This document shows positions 34,994 through 42,468 of a stretch of DNA of 64,000 bases, piece after piece. Position 1 is the stretch's first letter, and each line of letters starts with the position of its first letter. The position numbers and the translations under genes are program-made. Location: assembly GCA_024698145.1 (NCBI GenBank), contig JAILRO010000054.1:16260-80259 (forward strand), given 5' to 3'. This DNA is from Lachnospiraceae bacterium (GTDB taxonomy: Bacteria > Bacillota > Clostridia > Lachnospirales > Lachnospiraceae). Under the pieces are notes generated by a model. That model was not told the origin of the DNA. It worked only from the letters and a program-made list of their open reading frames with translations, and made no database searches.

Positions 34994-36031
34994 ATGATTG
35001 ATGGAGTAGAATTCTGTCCGCGTTGTCAGGCAAATCTGACATTACAAAAAGGATTTGATAATACCTTGCCGTATTGGATATGTCGAGGATGTGGAGAAAT
35101 GCTGGTTAACCCCGACGTGGACTTTGAATCGGGTATTGCGTGGATCTGTGATGAATGTAGTGCTATGCTTAACATTCAAACGGGATTTAGTGAGGATTGT
35201 GGTGAGTGGACATGTACAGAATGTGGCTATGTCAATAAGATAAATGCCAAAGAAGTATATGCCTATGAGGATGAATATCAGTCGGATAAATATAACCCAT
35301 ACAGGGGATTGTCGGATGAGGATTTGCTGGAATTATCTACGTATGTAGAGGTAGATTATGTCGAAAATATGGGGGATGTTATACCGGTCAAGAGCCTTGA
35401 AACGGGAAAGATATTCATCAAAAAGATTCTTTATTTTTACGATAAGAATATTTATCAGGCTTTGATTGATGCTCCGGTTGCCCATATGCCACGAATAATA
35501 GGAATGTATGAAGGCGAGAATACCTTAGTCGTAATTGAGGAGTATATTGACGGCAAGACAGTCGAAGCTATGATTGAAGAGAATCTGATAGACCGCCGAC
35601 AGGCTGTTGAAATTACTAAGAAGGTATGCAACATTTTAAAAGAACTGCATAATAGACTGACACCAATCATTCATAGAGATATCAAACCTTCTAATGTCAT
35701 GGTCGATTCAGATGGCGAGGTCTGGCTGATTGATATTAATGTTTCAAAACTCTATCATCCTGGAGAGCAAGAAGGCATGCGATATACAGGTACTTTGAAT
35801 TATGCTGCACCTGAACAGATTGGATTCGGTATTGCAGCATCTACTCCAGGGACTGATATCTATGCGGTCGGAGTGTTATTAAATGTTATGCTGACCGGAC
35901 ATTTACCCCAAGAGAGAAAGGCAAAACAGCCGATGTGGGATATAATTAAGAAGTGTATAAGCCTTGAAGTCGATGACAGATATACTGCGTCAGAACTGAT
36001 TGATGAACTTGAAAGGATAGGAGACGTTTAA
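34994..36031 (+). CDS. Ser/Thr protein kinase with two N-terminal zinc ribbons
   Basis: Starting at ATG 34994, the 345-residue protein has two matching Zn ribbons: CPRC (8-11) with CRGC (30-33), and CDEC (52-55) with CTEC (74-77). The kinase domain follows: HRDIKPSN at 227-234 is intact, but the DFG position reads DIN (247-249), and the glycine-rich loop is not recognisable; the VAIK-type Lys is probably in IFIKKI (about 140-145). APE is present as YAAPEQ. It has no membrane segment, unlike PASTA kinases. The next gene starts 3 bases after the stop, so they are coupled. It is a soluble eukaryotic-type kinase with unknown target. Confidence 0.85.
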   Translation: MIDGVEFCPRCQANLTLQKGFDNTLPYWICRGCGEMLVNPDVDFESGIAWICDECSAMLNIQTGFSEDCGEWTCTECGYVNKINAKEVYAYEDEYQSDKYNPYRGLSDEDLLELSTYVEVDYVENMGDVIPVKSLETGKIFIKKILYFYDKNIYQALIDAPVAHMPRIIGMYEGENTLVVIEEYIDGKTVEAMIEENLIDRRQAVEITKKVCNILKELHNRLTPIIHRDIKPSNVMVDSDGEVWLIDINVSKLYHPGEQEGMRYTGTLNYAAPEQIGFGIAASTPGTDIYAVGVLLNVMLTGHLPQERKAKQPMWDIIKKCISLEVDDRYTASELIDELERIGDV

Positions 36032-36033
36032 TT

Positions 36034-36489
36034 ATGCAGAAAATACCTACCGGTGAACTGAATAAAATGCTTGAAAATACGTCTCCGAATAAACTTGACG
36101 AGTATTTCAAGAAAAACAATAAATATATGGCAGAAGACGGCAAGGCATACTATTATTATATGAAGGATGTGCTTAACGAGAAGAATATCCGTTTGAAAGA
36201 CGTATACATATCTGCCGGTGTTAGCGAGTCGTACGGTAGCAAGATTATTAGCATGGAGAAGCACACTAAGAATCGAGACCTTATCATCAGATTTTGCATT
36301 GCCGGTCATTTTAACTGGGACGAGACGAACAGGGCACTCAAATTATATGGGTTGAATGAATTATATGCGAAGGATGCGCGTGATGCCTGCATAATAGTTG
36401 CAATCAATAACAGAATATTTGATACATCGCAGATTGATGATATATTGGACGAGCATGGATTAAAGCCTTTGTCACAACAGGATGAATGA
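36034..36489 (+). CDS. Small helical, XRE-like protein coupled to the kinase
   Basis: This 151-residue protein starts 3 bases after the kinase stop. Residues about 45-85 (MKDVLNEKNIRLKDVYISAGVSESYGSKII) look like a helix-turn-helix, and the rest is helical, with no signal or membrane segment. The pairing with a kinase suggests it is a substrate, adaptor or DNA-binding output. I cannot name a family. A perfect terminator follows. Confidence 0.6.
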   Translation: MQKIPTGELNKMLENTSPNKLDEYFKKNNKYMAEDGKAYYYYMKDVLNEKNIRLKDVYISAGVSESYGSKIISMEKHTKNRDLIIRFCIAGHFNWDETNRALKLYGLNELYAKDARDACIIVAINNRIFDTSQIDDILDEHGLKPLSQQDE

Positions 36490-36497
36490 TGATTTTT

Positions 36498-36526
36498 GAG
36501 ATGCCAAATTGGCATCTCATTTTTTG
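36498..36526 (+). terminator. Terminator of the kinase operon
   Basis: Perfect 8-bp stem GAGATGCC (36498-36505) / GGCATCTC (36511-36518), 5-base loop, then T-run. Confidence 0.92.
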
Positions 36527-36584
36527 AACTATAATTTAACTGGGCAAAATGGCAATATATCGTAGGATATGTGGTTGTATACTC

Positions 36585-36613
36585 TTGTTTGTATTAATAA
36601 TACATGCTATAAT
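36585..36613 (+). promoter_or_regulatory. Promoter of the toxin-antitoxin-like pair
   Basis: TTGTTT (36585-36590), 17 bases, TATAAT (36608-36613), about 55 bases before ATG 36669. Confidence 0.6.
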
Positions 36614-36668
36614 AACCACGATTATTTATTTTGCAGTATAAAGTTGTTTGGATTTGAAAGGAGCATCC

Positions 36669-36842
36669 ATGGAGTCGATAAAAAATGTTGATGATTTCAA
36701 AAAATTTTTGGAAGCTAATAGAGAACGATTCTATTCAATAGCCGAAAATGCTGATGATATATCTGTGGATGATGAATGGATGCAAGAAAATCAGTGGGAT
36801 GAATTGTATAGGCAGAAGGAGAATCAATATGGGAAAGTATAG
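36669..36842 (+). CDS. Small acidic protein, candidate antitoxin partner (57 aa)
   Basis: ATG 36669 after GAAAGGAG gives an acidic, helical 57-residue protein (MESIKNVDDFKKFLEANRER ...). It overlaps the start of the truncated PemK/MazF-like gene by 14 bases. Its size, charge and position fit an antitoxin, but I see no recognised DNA-binding fold. It may be all that functions of a decayed module. Confidence 0.5.
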   Translation: MESIKNVDDFKKFLEANRERFYSIAENADDISVDDEWMQENQWDELYRQKENQYGKV

Positions 36843-36960
36843 AATTGGTGAAGTGTGGTGGACACAATTCCCGTTTGAGGATATTGATGAAGACAAAAGA
36901 AGACCAGCAATAGTTTTTGATGATAATACAATTGCATTTGTAAAAACTAGGTGTAAATGA
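36829..36960 (+). pseudogene. Truncated PemK/MazF-type toxin
   Basis: The frame begins GKYRIGEVWWTQFPFEDIDE and reads KRRPAIVF, the opening of PemK/MazF-type toxins, but it stops after 43 residues where the family needs about 110. The stop is only 7 bases before the stem of interspersed repeat copy 3. The remaining C-terminal half, including the strand with the conserved Thr/Ser and the last helix, is absent from all frames downstream. It looks like deletion of the 3' end at the repeat junction. Confidence 0.65.
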
Positions 36961-36967
36961 TAAAGTG

Positions 36968-37012
36968 TCGCATCGGAGCAAAATCCGGTGCGATTTTTGT
37001 ATAGACGAGTAA
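36968..37012 (+). repeat. Interspersed terminator-type repeat, copy 3
   Basis: Stem TCGCATCGGA (36968-36977) / TCCGGTGCGA (36984-36993), T-run, GTATAGACGAGTAATA. It sits directly after the truncated toxin. Confidence 0.85.
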
Positions 37013-37055
37013 TATCAACGCATTACTTGTCGGTTTCGTTTCGTAACCACCTCTG

Positions 37056-37084
37056 TTGACGTACATACTCCCCCTTATTATAAT
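37056..37084 (+). promoter_or_regulatory. Promoter of the Lrp/alpha-CTD unit
   Basis: TTGACG (37056-37061), 17 bases, TATAAT (37079-37084). A longer reading frame begins inside this -35 box, so the real start of the regulator is downstream at 37122. Confidence 0.8.
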
Positions 37085-37121
37085 TATTTCATCAGAGTCG
37101 ACACTGATGGGAGTGAAGTCA

Positions 37122-37625
37122 ATGGATAAAACAGATGAGAAAATACTCAATATGCTCAAAGGCAATGCCAGAATGAGTTATCAGGATATAGGTGACGCTA
37201 TCGGTATGTCAAGAGTTGCTGCCAAGAAACGAGTGCAGAAGCTGGAAAAAGAAGGCATAATACGTGGCTATAATACCTGTATCTATAAGCCGGGAGAAGT
37301 GACGGTATTTATTGATATTGTGACAGCGCCGGATAAATATGATGACGTGCTTGAATACGTATCTACAAGAACGGCGTACATACGTCAGATATTCAAAACT
37401 TTAAAGGATAACCATATTCACATGGTTGCTACATCTGATTCTGTTGACGAGCTCAAGTATCTAATCAAAATGATCCAAAAGAAATGTGGAGATGATATAC
37501 AAGAACTGCATTGTAATGCGGTCAAAGAGGTCATCAAAGATGTGTATGGAGGTATAAGATATGAGCAACGATCAGAGTCGAACAGTAATGCAGGTAATGA
37601 ACGAGATAGAAGGAGTAAGACTTAA
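37122..37625 (+). CDS. Lrp/AsnC-family regulator
   Basis: ATG 37122 after GGGAGTG gives 167 residues. The N-terminal winged helix (MDKTDEKILNMLKGNARMSY, IGDAIGMSRVAAKKRVQKL) and a RAM-like C-terminal domain are the standard layout of Lrp/AsnC, which sense amino acids. The C-terminal 20 residues are charged and overlap the next gene by 65 bases, unusual for the family. The overlap suggests translational coupling to the alpha-CTD-like protein. See the separate finding. Confidence 0.85.
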   Translation: MDKTDEKILNMLKGNARMSYQDIGDAIGMSRVAAKKRVQKLEKEGIIRGYNTCIYKPGEVTVFIDIVTAPDKYDDVLEYVSTRTAYIRQIFKTLKDNHIHMVATSDSVDELKYLIKMIQKKCGDDIQELHCNAVKEVIKDVYGGIRYEQRSESNSNAGNERDRRSKT

Positions 37626-37950
37626 AGAGAAACACGGAGGAAAGTTTCATTTTCGATTCCATATGACAGAGAAAATGAGCGAATTGCCAATAGAGGTACT
37701 TGATCTTAGCACAAGGGCACATAACGGTATAAAGAGACGTGGATTTAACACGATTGGAGATCTTGTGAATTCAATAGCTGCAGGAAATGATATAAGACAA
37801 ACAAGAAGTCTTGGTCCAAAATCAGCAAGAGAGATTATGGAGAAGCTTTTCTTGTTCCAGTATGATTTGTTATCAGATAGAAAGAGAGAAGACTTTCTTG
37901 CAGAAGTGTTGTTGATTAATTGCCGACAGTTACTTCAGGACGGGGAATGA
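37561..37950 (+). CDS. Free-standing RNA polymerase alpha-CTD-like protein
   Basis: The 129-residue protein contains LDLSTRAHNGIKRRGFNT, IGDLVNSI, and LGPKSAREIMEKLF, the helix-hairpin-helix signature of the RNA polymerase alpha subunit C-terminal domain. It lacks the alpha N-terminal domain. The start lies inside the 3' end of the Lrp gene (65-base overlap) in another frame, so both come from one mRNA. An Lrp-type regulator plus a separate alpha-CTD could bring the holoenzyme contact to a promoter or act as a competitor of the normal alpha. Copy 4 of the repeat ends the unit. Confidence 0.75.
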   Translation: MSNDQSRTVMQVMNEIEGVRLKEKHGGKFHFRFHMTEKMSELPIEVLDLSTRAHNGIKRRGFNTIGDLVNSIAAGNDIRQTRSLGPKSAREIMEKLFLFQYDLLSDRKREDFLAEVLLINCRQLLQDGE

Positions 37951-37998
37951 GCTATAGAAATGCCAAAGCCAATTAGATAATAGAATGTGTTGAACGTT

Positions 37999-38040
37999 AT
38001 CGCATCGGAATAAAATCCGGTGCGATATTTGTATATATGG
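37999..38040 (+). repeat. Interspersed terminator-type repeat, copy 4
   Basis: Stem ATCGCATCGGA (37999-38009) / TCCGGTGCGAT (38016-38026), then ATTTGTATATATGGG. The T-run is interrupted by one A, so this copy is the weakest terminator. It separates the Lrp unit from the restriction system. Further on, TAACGC (38130-38135) and GCGTTA (38142-38147) form a small inverted repeat before hsdM. Confidence 0.8.
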
Positions 38041-38195
38041 GCTAAAAAACACGTGATAAATTCAACTAAAAAAATAGCTGGAAATTTTCTCGGAAATCTG
38101 TATTTATTGTCGAAAGTATGGTAAAATAATAACGCATTAAAGCGTTAAAATATTAAAAATATAATTACAACTATTGGTGTTTGGAGGATAAGTAA

Positions 38196-39704
38196 ATGGC
38201 ATCAAAGACTAATGCTAACATAGGATTTGAAAAACAGTTATGGGATGCGGCGTGTGTATTGTGGGGACACATTCCAGCGGCTGAGTATCGTAAGGTTATT
38301 ATCGGATTGATATTCCTTCGTTATATTTCAGCGGCTTTTGATAGAAGATATCAAGAACTCGTTGATGAGGGTGATGGATTTGAAGATGACATTGATGCAT
38401 ATACAATGGAGAATGTTTTCTTCGTTCCGGAAGAAGCTAGATGGAATACAATTGCATCAGCCGCTCATACCCCTGAGATTGGTACGGTGATTGATAATGC
38501 AATGCGTGCTATTGAAGCAGATAATAAAGTTCTTAAGAATGTACTTCCTAAGAATTATGCAAGCCCAGACCTCGATAAGAGAGTATTGGGTGAAGTCGTA
38601 GATATCTTTACCAACAATATCGATATGAGTGACACTGAGGCGAGTGAAGATCTCCTCGGTCGTACTTATGAATATTGTATTGCTCAGTTCGCGGAAAAGG
38701 AAGGTGTAGGTGGTGGAGAATTCTATACACCGTCAAGCGTAGTAAAGACATTGGTTTCTATTCTTAGACCGTTTGAAAATTGTCGTGTGTATGATTGCTG
38801 CTGTGGTTCTGGTGGTATGTTTGTTCAGAGTGCTAAGTTTATTGAAGCTCATTCCGGCAACAGAGGGGCTATTTCTGTATATGGTCAAGAGGCAAATGCA
38901 GATACATGGAAGATGGCAAAAATCAATATGGCTATCCGTGGTATTGATGCGGACTTTGGGCCTTATCAGGCAGATACATTCACAAATGATTTACACCCAA
39001 CTTTAAAGGCAGATTTCATTCTTGCAAATCCCCCATTTAACTATCATCCGTGGAATCAGGATAAATTGGTCGATGATGTTAGATGGAAATATGGTTTACC
39101 GCCAGCAGGAAATGCCAACTATGCTTGGATTCAGCACATGATTCATCATCTTGCTCCTAACGGAAAGATAGGATTGGTCTTAGCGAATGGTGCGCTTTCA
39201 ACACAGACTAGTGGTGAAGGAGATATTAGAAAAAATATTATAGAGGACGACTTGGTTGAAGGTATTATCGCAATGCCTACACAGCTTTTTTACAGCGTAA
39301 CAATTCCGGTAACACTTTGGTTTATTACTAAGAATAAAAAGCAGACTGGTAAGACGTTATTCATTGATGCAAGAAACATGGGACACATGGTTGACCGTAA
39401 GCATCGTGACTTTGATGATAAAGATATCCAGAAGCTCGCAGATACATTTGAAGCATTCCAAAATGGAACACTTGAGGATGTAAAGGGATTCTGTAAGGTT
39501 GCTGCAACAGAAGAGATAGAGAAACAGGATTATATCCTTACTCCAGGTAGATATGTTGGTATTGAAGAGCAGGAAGATGATGGCGAACCATTTGAAGAAA
39601 AAATGGGAAGATTAACATCAGAGCTTTCTGAAATGTTTGCAAAATCTCATGAACTCGAAGCTGAGATTAGAAGAAAGTTGGGGGCTATTGGATATGAAAT
39701 CTAA
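38196..39704 (+). CDS. hsdM: Type I restriction-modification methyltransferase subunit HsdM
   Basis: The N6-adenine methyltransferase of a type I system. Motif I is DCCCGSGGM at 200-208, motif IV NPPF at 278-281, and the signature GEFYTPSSVVKTL lies just before motif I. Full length is 502 residues, normal. GGAGG before ATG 38196. Its last codons overlap the start of hsdS1, which begins 11 bases before the stop. It pairs with HsdS to form the methylase and with HsdR at 44534 to form the nuclease. Confidence 0.96.
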   Translation: MASKTNANIGFEKQLWDAACVLWGHIPAAEYRKVIIGLIFLRYISAAFDRRYQELVDEGDGFEDDIDAYTMENVFFVPEEARWNTIASAAHTPEIGTVIDNAMRAIEADNKVLKNVLPKNYASPDLDKRVLGEVVDIFTNNIDMSDTEASEDLLGRTYEYCIAQFAEKEGVGGGEFYTPSSVVKTLVSILRPFENCRVYDCCCGSGGMFVQSAKFIEAHSGNRGAISVYGQEANADTWKMAKINMAIRGIDADFGPYQADTFTNDLHPTLKADFILANPPFNYHPWNQDKLVDDVRWKYGLPPAGNANYAWIQHMIHHLAPNGKIGLVLANGALSTQTSGEGDIRKNIIEDDLVEGIIAMPTQLFYSVTIPVTLWFITKNKKQTGKTLFIDARNMGHMVDRKHRDFDDKDIQKLADTFEAFQNGTLEDVKGFCKVAATEEIEKQDYILTPGRYVGIEEQEDDGEPFEEKMGRLTSELSEMFAKSHELEAEIRRKLGAIGYEI

Positions 39705-40254
39705 TTGGAAAGAATATTGTTTGGGAGATATAGTTTCATTAGTAATTGATCATAGAGGCTTAACCCCTAAAAAGCTAGGTGGAGATTGGGCTAACGAAGG
39801 ATATAGAGCGCTATCGGCAAAAAATGTTAAAACAGGAAGAATTGTGCAACCAAATAGTATTAGATATGTGGACGATGAGATGTATCATCGATGGATGCCT
39901 GATGAGATAGAACGTGGAGATATTTTAGTTACATCAGAAGCCCCTTTTGGAGAAGTTCTTCAGTGGAATTCTGATGAAAAAATTATATTAAGTCAAAGAT
40001 TGTTTGGTTTAAGAATATCAGAAGAATTTAATTCGGATTACGTATATCACTATATGACAACTACAGCGTTCTTAGCAGAAATGCATTCAAGAGCGACTGG
40101 AACTACTGTTATTGGTTTAAGACAGCCTGAATTATTAAAATGCAAGCTTTTTTGTCCTGATATCGAAACGCAGAACAAAATAGCGTCTTTGTTAAATGGA
40201 TTAGATAGGAAAATAGAATTAAATGAACGTATAAACGATAATTTAGCAGCTTAG
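39694..40254 (+). CDS. hsdS: HsdS1, truncated at an inversion site (one target-recognition domain)
   Basis: ATG 39694 overlaps the hsdM stop. The 186 residues hold one target-recognition domain and the conserved helix LDRKIELNERINDNLAA; translation ends just after inversion site A. Full HsdS needs two domains (about 400 residues, like HsdS2). The rest of this protein lies inverted in 40251-40880. An inversion between sites A and B would join NERINDNLA to EQARIMFKQRL in frame and restore a complete subunit. The 186-residue form might still dimerise to read a symmetric target, as shown for some truncated HsdS proteins. Confidence 0.9.
   Translation: MKSNWKEYCLGDIVSLVIDHRGLTPKKLGGDWANEGYRALSAKNVKTGRIVQPNSIRYVDDEMYHRWMPDEIERGDILVTSEAPFGEVLQWNSDEKIILSQRLFGLRISEEFNSDYVYHYMTTTAFLAEMHSRATGTTVIGLRQPELLKCKLFCPDIETQNKIASLLNGLDRKIELNERINDNLAA
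40231..40254 (+). repeat. Inversion site A
   Basis: ATAAACGATAATTTAGCAGC begins here at the end of hsdS1. The core AAACGATAATTTAGC (40233-40247) is found inverted at 40897-40911 (perfect 15 bases) and at 43714-43728. With site D the match extends over 23 of 24 bases. Confidence 0.9.
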
Positions 40255-40880
40255 ATGTCGAGGTTGGAAACATCCAGTTCACCGGACATTAGCCGAGGCA
40301 GCAATGTGTCACGTAACTCGGCAAGCCGTCGATTTTCCTCGTTATTGGAGGCGATACTATCGAAAATCGTTATTATTGCATTAGTGAAATCCGTATCGTC
40401 TTGCTGCGGTTCAGGAATAACACATGCATTCAAATCAAGTGGCTTAATTGACGGATACGTGGATACACTTTGTTCTGCCAGCTGATGCATTTTCTCCACA
40501 AAAGTTGGATCAGTTAGTGCAAGGTATATAATTTCATTCGGAATAGTCTTTCTTTTGCTACGGATCACGGCGAACCCAGTTGAGCCGAGCATATTCGGCA
40601 ATGGATTTGAGATAATACCGTAATGTAACTGGTTAGGTCGCACTGTGGAATATACAATATCGTTTTTGCGGAGTATCCTGCGAGCTCGACTTGGAAGTTT
40701 TTCTTGAGATGGTTGAATACACTGAACCTCTGCAATAGTACCATTTGTGATGTTACTGGTATCGAGATAATTAACAAATTCCCAATTATCTTTTGTTGAA
40801 TAGGTTTCCGGGTTAATATCAGCAATCTCTGCAAGATGGCACAAAGACCCTGTAGCATCTGTAAGCCGTTGTTTGAACAT
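40251..40880 (-). CDS. Inverted HsdS C-terminal half cassette (silent)
   Basis: Read on the minus strand, the frame runs through site B (…NDNLAEQARI) into MFKQRLTDATGS and a second target-recognition domain, ending LMSGELDVSNLDI. It has no promoter or ribosome site of its own: the internal Met at 40880 is only the first Met after the repeat. It is the C-terminal half that hsdS1 lacks, parked in reverse. Its base composition looks richer in G+C than hsdS1, hinting at separate ancestry. Confidence 0.85.
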   Translation of the reverse strand: MFKQRLTDATGSLCHLAEIADINPETYSTKDNWEFVNYLDTSNITNGTIAEVQCIQPSQEKLPSRARRILRKNDIVYSTVRPNQLHYGIISNPLPNMLGSTGFAVIRSKRKTIPNEIIYLALTDPTFVEKMHQLAEQSVSTYPSIKPLDLNACVIPEPQQDDTDFTNAIITIFDSIASNNEENRRLAELRDTLLPRLMSGELDVSNLDI

Positions 40881-40896
40881 TATACGAGCTTGCTCA

Positions 40897-40913
40897 GCTA
40901 AATTATCGTTTGT
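40897..40913 (-). repeat. Inversion site B
   Basis: GCTAAATTATCGTTTGT on the plus strand, the complement of AAACGATAATTTAGC. It lies at the 5' end of the inverted half cassette, in frame with its reading frame. Confidence 0.9.
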
Positions 40914-40943
40914 AGAAACTATTAATAAACAGGAGAAGGAAAA

Positions 40944-41273
40944 ATGACAATAGAAGAGACTGCAGAAAAATTACGTGTAAATAAAAAAACAGTTGAAAAA
41001 TGGTGTGAGAAGAAATGGATTAGAGGTGTAAAAAAGGAGAAAAACGGAATGTATAATATTCCACAAAGTGTAAAAAGACCTTATTTTAAAAGAAGAGCGA
41101 AAGGTGATTCTATTTATACTAGTATTGTGAAGGCGGTTTTGGAGGGGTGTGACACTTCAGCTGCACTCTATGGTTTAAGTGACGATGAATATGAAAAATA
41201 CATTTGTCAACTGAAAGATGCAGGAGTGATTGATTCGTATGTTGATTCGTTTACGGGAATTAGTTATTTATGA
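40944..41273 (+). CDS. Small HTH protein, candidate recombination-directionality factor (109 aa)
   Basis: A winged-helix/MerR-like helix-turn-helix (MTIEETAEKLRVNKKTVEKWCEKKWIRG) is followed by a basic stretch (KRPYFKRRAKG) and a helical C-terminus. AGGAGAAGG before ATG. Its position between site B and the recombinase, size and basic nature fit an excisionase-type protein that steers inversion. A plain transcription regulator is the alternative. Confidence 0.65.
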   Translation: MTIEETAEKLRVNKKTVEKWCEKKWIRGVKKEKNGMYNIPQSVKRPYFKRRAKGDSIYTSIVKAVLEGCDTSAALYGLSDDEYEKYICQLKDAGVIDSYVDSFTGISYL

Positions 41274-41399
41274 ATGACACCCCAAAGTAGTGATTTTTCA
41301 AAACTTAGCGTGAATAGGATAAAGAGTTTTCTTAAAGATGCAAAGATGAATATAAGTGTGAATGTAGGAATTAATATAATGTAGGTTTAGACAATTCTC

Positions 41400-41438
41400 A
41401 TCAACGGCGAGAATAAAGCCAACAGAACAGCCGTTGAT
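41400..41438 (+). other. Hairpin in the leader of the recombinase gene
   Basis: ATCAACGGC (41400-41408) pairs perfectly with GCCGTTGAT (41430-41438) around a 21-base loop, 35 bases before ATG 41473 in the 199-base gap after the HTH gene. There is no T-run, so it is not a simple terminator. It may affect translation of the recombinase. Confidence 0.5.
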
Positions 41439-41472
41439 ATCGTTCTCTGGAAAGAAATGAAGGAGATACGAT

Positions 41473-42459
41473 ATGAAAGATGAATTAATAACAGAAGTAA
41501 TGCAGAGGATGTTGCCATACTTAGATAACGCTCAATTAAAGAGGTTGAAAATAGTTATGAGTCAGACGTTCTCTGATTATAAGGTAAAGAATGTAGAAGA
41601 TAAGTTGGAAAAGGACGATAATGGTGAAATTATAACAATGTTTATATCTTCTAAAAGAGTTGAAGGATGCTCTGAAAAAACCTTGAAGTATTATCGTAAT
41701 ACAATTGATGATATGATTTCAGTAATTAACAAGAATGTTCGTCACATACTCACCGAGGATTTGAGAAAATATTTAACCGATTATCAAACTAAAAATCAGA
41801 CAAGTCGGGTAACAATAGATAATATTCGTCGGATTTTGTCTAGTTTTTTTTCATGGCTAGAGGATGAGGATTATATTATCAAGAGTCCCGTACGACGTAT
41901 TCATAAGATCAAGACGTCAAGTTGTATAAAAGAGACATATTCGGATGAAGATTTGGAAAAGTTGCGTGACAATTGTGATGAGTTGAGAGATTTAGCAATG
42001 ATTGATTTGCTTGTATCAACAGGAATGCGTGTTGGAGAAATGGTGATTTTAAACCGTGGTGATATTAATTTTACAGAAAGAGAGTGCATTGTGTTTGGTA
42101 AAGGAAATAAAGAGCGGATAGTGTATTTTGATGCCAGAACGAAGTTGCACTTAAAGAAGTACCTTGATAGTCGCACAGACGATAACCCTGCTCTTTTTGT
42201 AACGCTTCGTGCACCATACAAACGTTTACAAATCGGTGGTGTGGAGTGTAGACTTAGAGAACTCGGGAGAAGAATGAGTATTGTTAAAGTTCATCCACAT
42301 AAATTTAGACGAACACTTGCTACAATGGCAATTGATAAGGGTATGCCTATAGAACAGTTACAGAGACTTTTGGGGCATCAAAGAATAGATACGACATTGC
42401 AGTATGCGATGGTTAAACAGTGTAATGTAAAAAATGCACATAGAAAATATATAAGTTAG
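41473..42459 (+). CDS. Tyrosine recombinase of the hsdS inversion system
   Basis: The 328-residue integrase has the full catalytic set: Arg186 (STGMRVGEM), Lys210, His276-x-x-Arg279 (HKFRR), His302 (LLGHQ) and Tyr311 (LQYA). The N-terminal SAM-like domain covers about 45-150. AAGGAG precedes ATG, and hsdS2 starts 9 bases after the stop. It should act at sites A-D. No attachment sites or tRNA ends for chromosomal integration are seen nearby, which supports a local invertase role. Confidence 0.93.
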   Translation: MKDELITEVMQRMLPYLDNAQLKRLKIVMSQTFSDYKVKNVEDKLEKDDNGEIITMFISSKRVEGCSEKTLKYYRNTIDDMISVINKNVRHILTEDLRKYLTDYQTKNQTSRVTIDNIRRILSSFFSWLEDEDYIIKSPVRRIHKIKTSSCIKETYSDEDLEKLRDNCDELRDLAMIDLLVSTGMRVGEMVILNRGDINFTERECIVFGKGNKERIVYFDARTKLHLKKYLDSRTDDNPALFVTLRAPYKRLQIGGVECRLRELGRRMSIVKVHPHKFRRTLATMAIDKGMPIEQLQRLLGHQRIDTTLQYAMVKQCNVKNAHRKYIS

Positions 42460-42468
42460 GATGGTGAA

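Noticed and set aside
37056..37121. Longer start for the Lrp-type regulator
   Set aside because: The start codon lies inside the -35 box; the Lrp fold begins at 37122.
38130..38147. Operator of hsdM
   Set aside because: TAACGC/GCGTTA is only a 6-base inverted repeat in AT-rich DNA and no promoter hexamers could be placed with confidence.
39694..40254. Functional full-size hsdS1
   Set aside because: It has only one recognition domain and ends at the inversion site; the missing half is inverted next to it.
41473..42459. Integrase of an integrated mobile element
   Set aside because: No tRNA, no attachment repeats outside the hsdS region; the four short repeats lie exactly in the hsdS genes, so a local invertase fits better.
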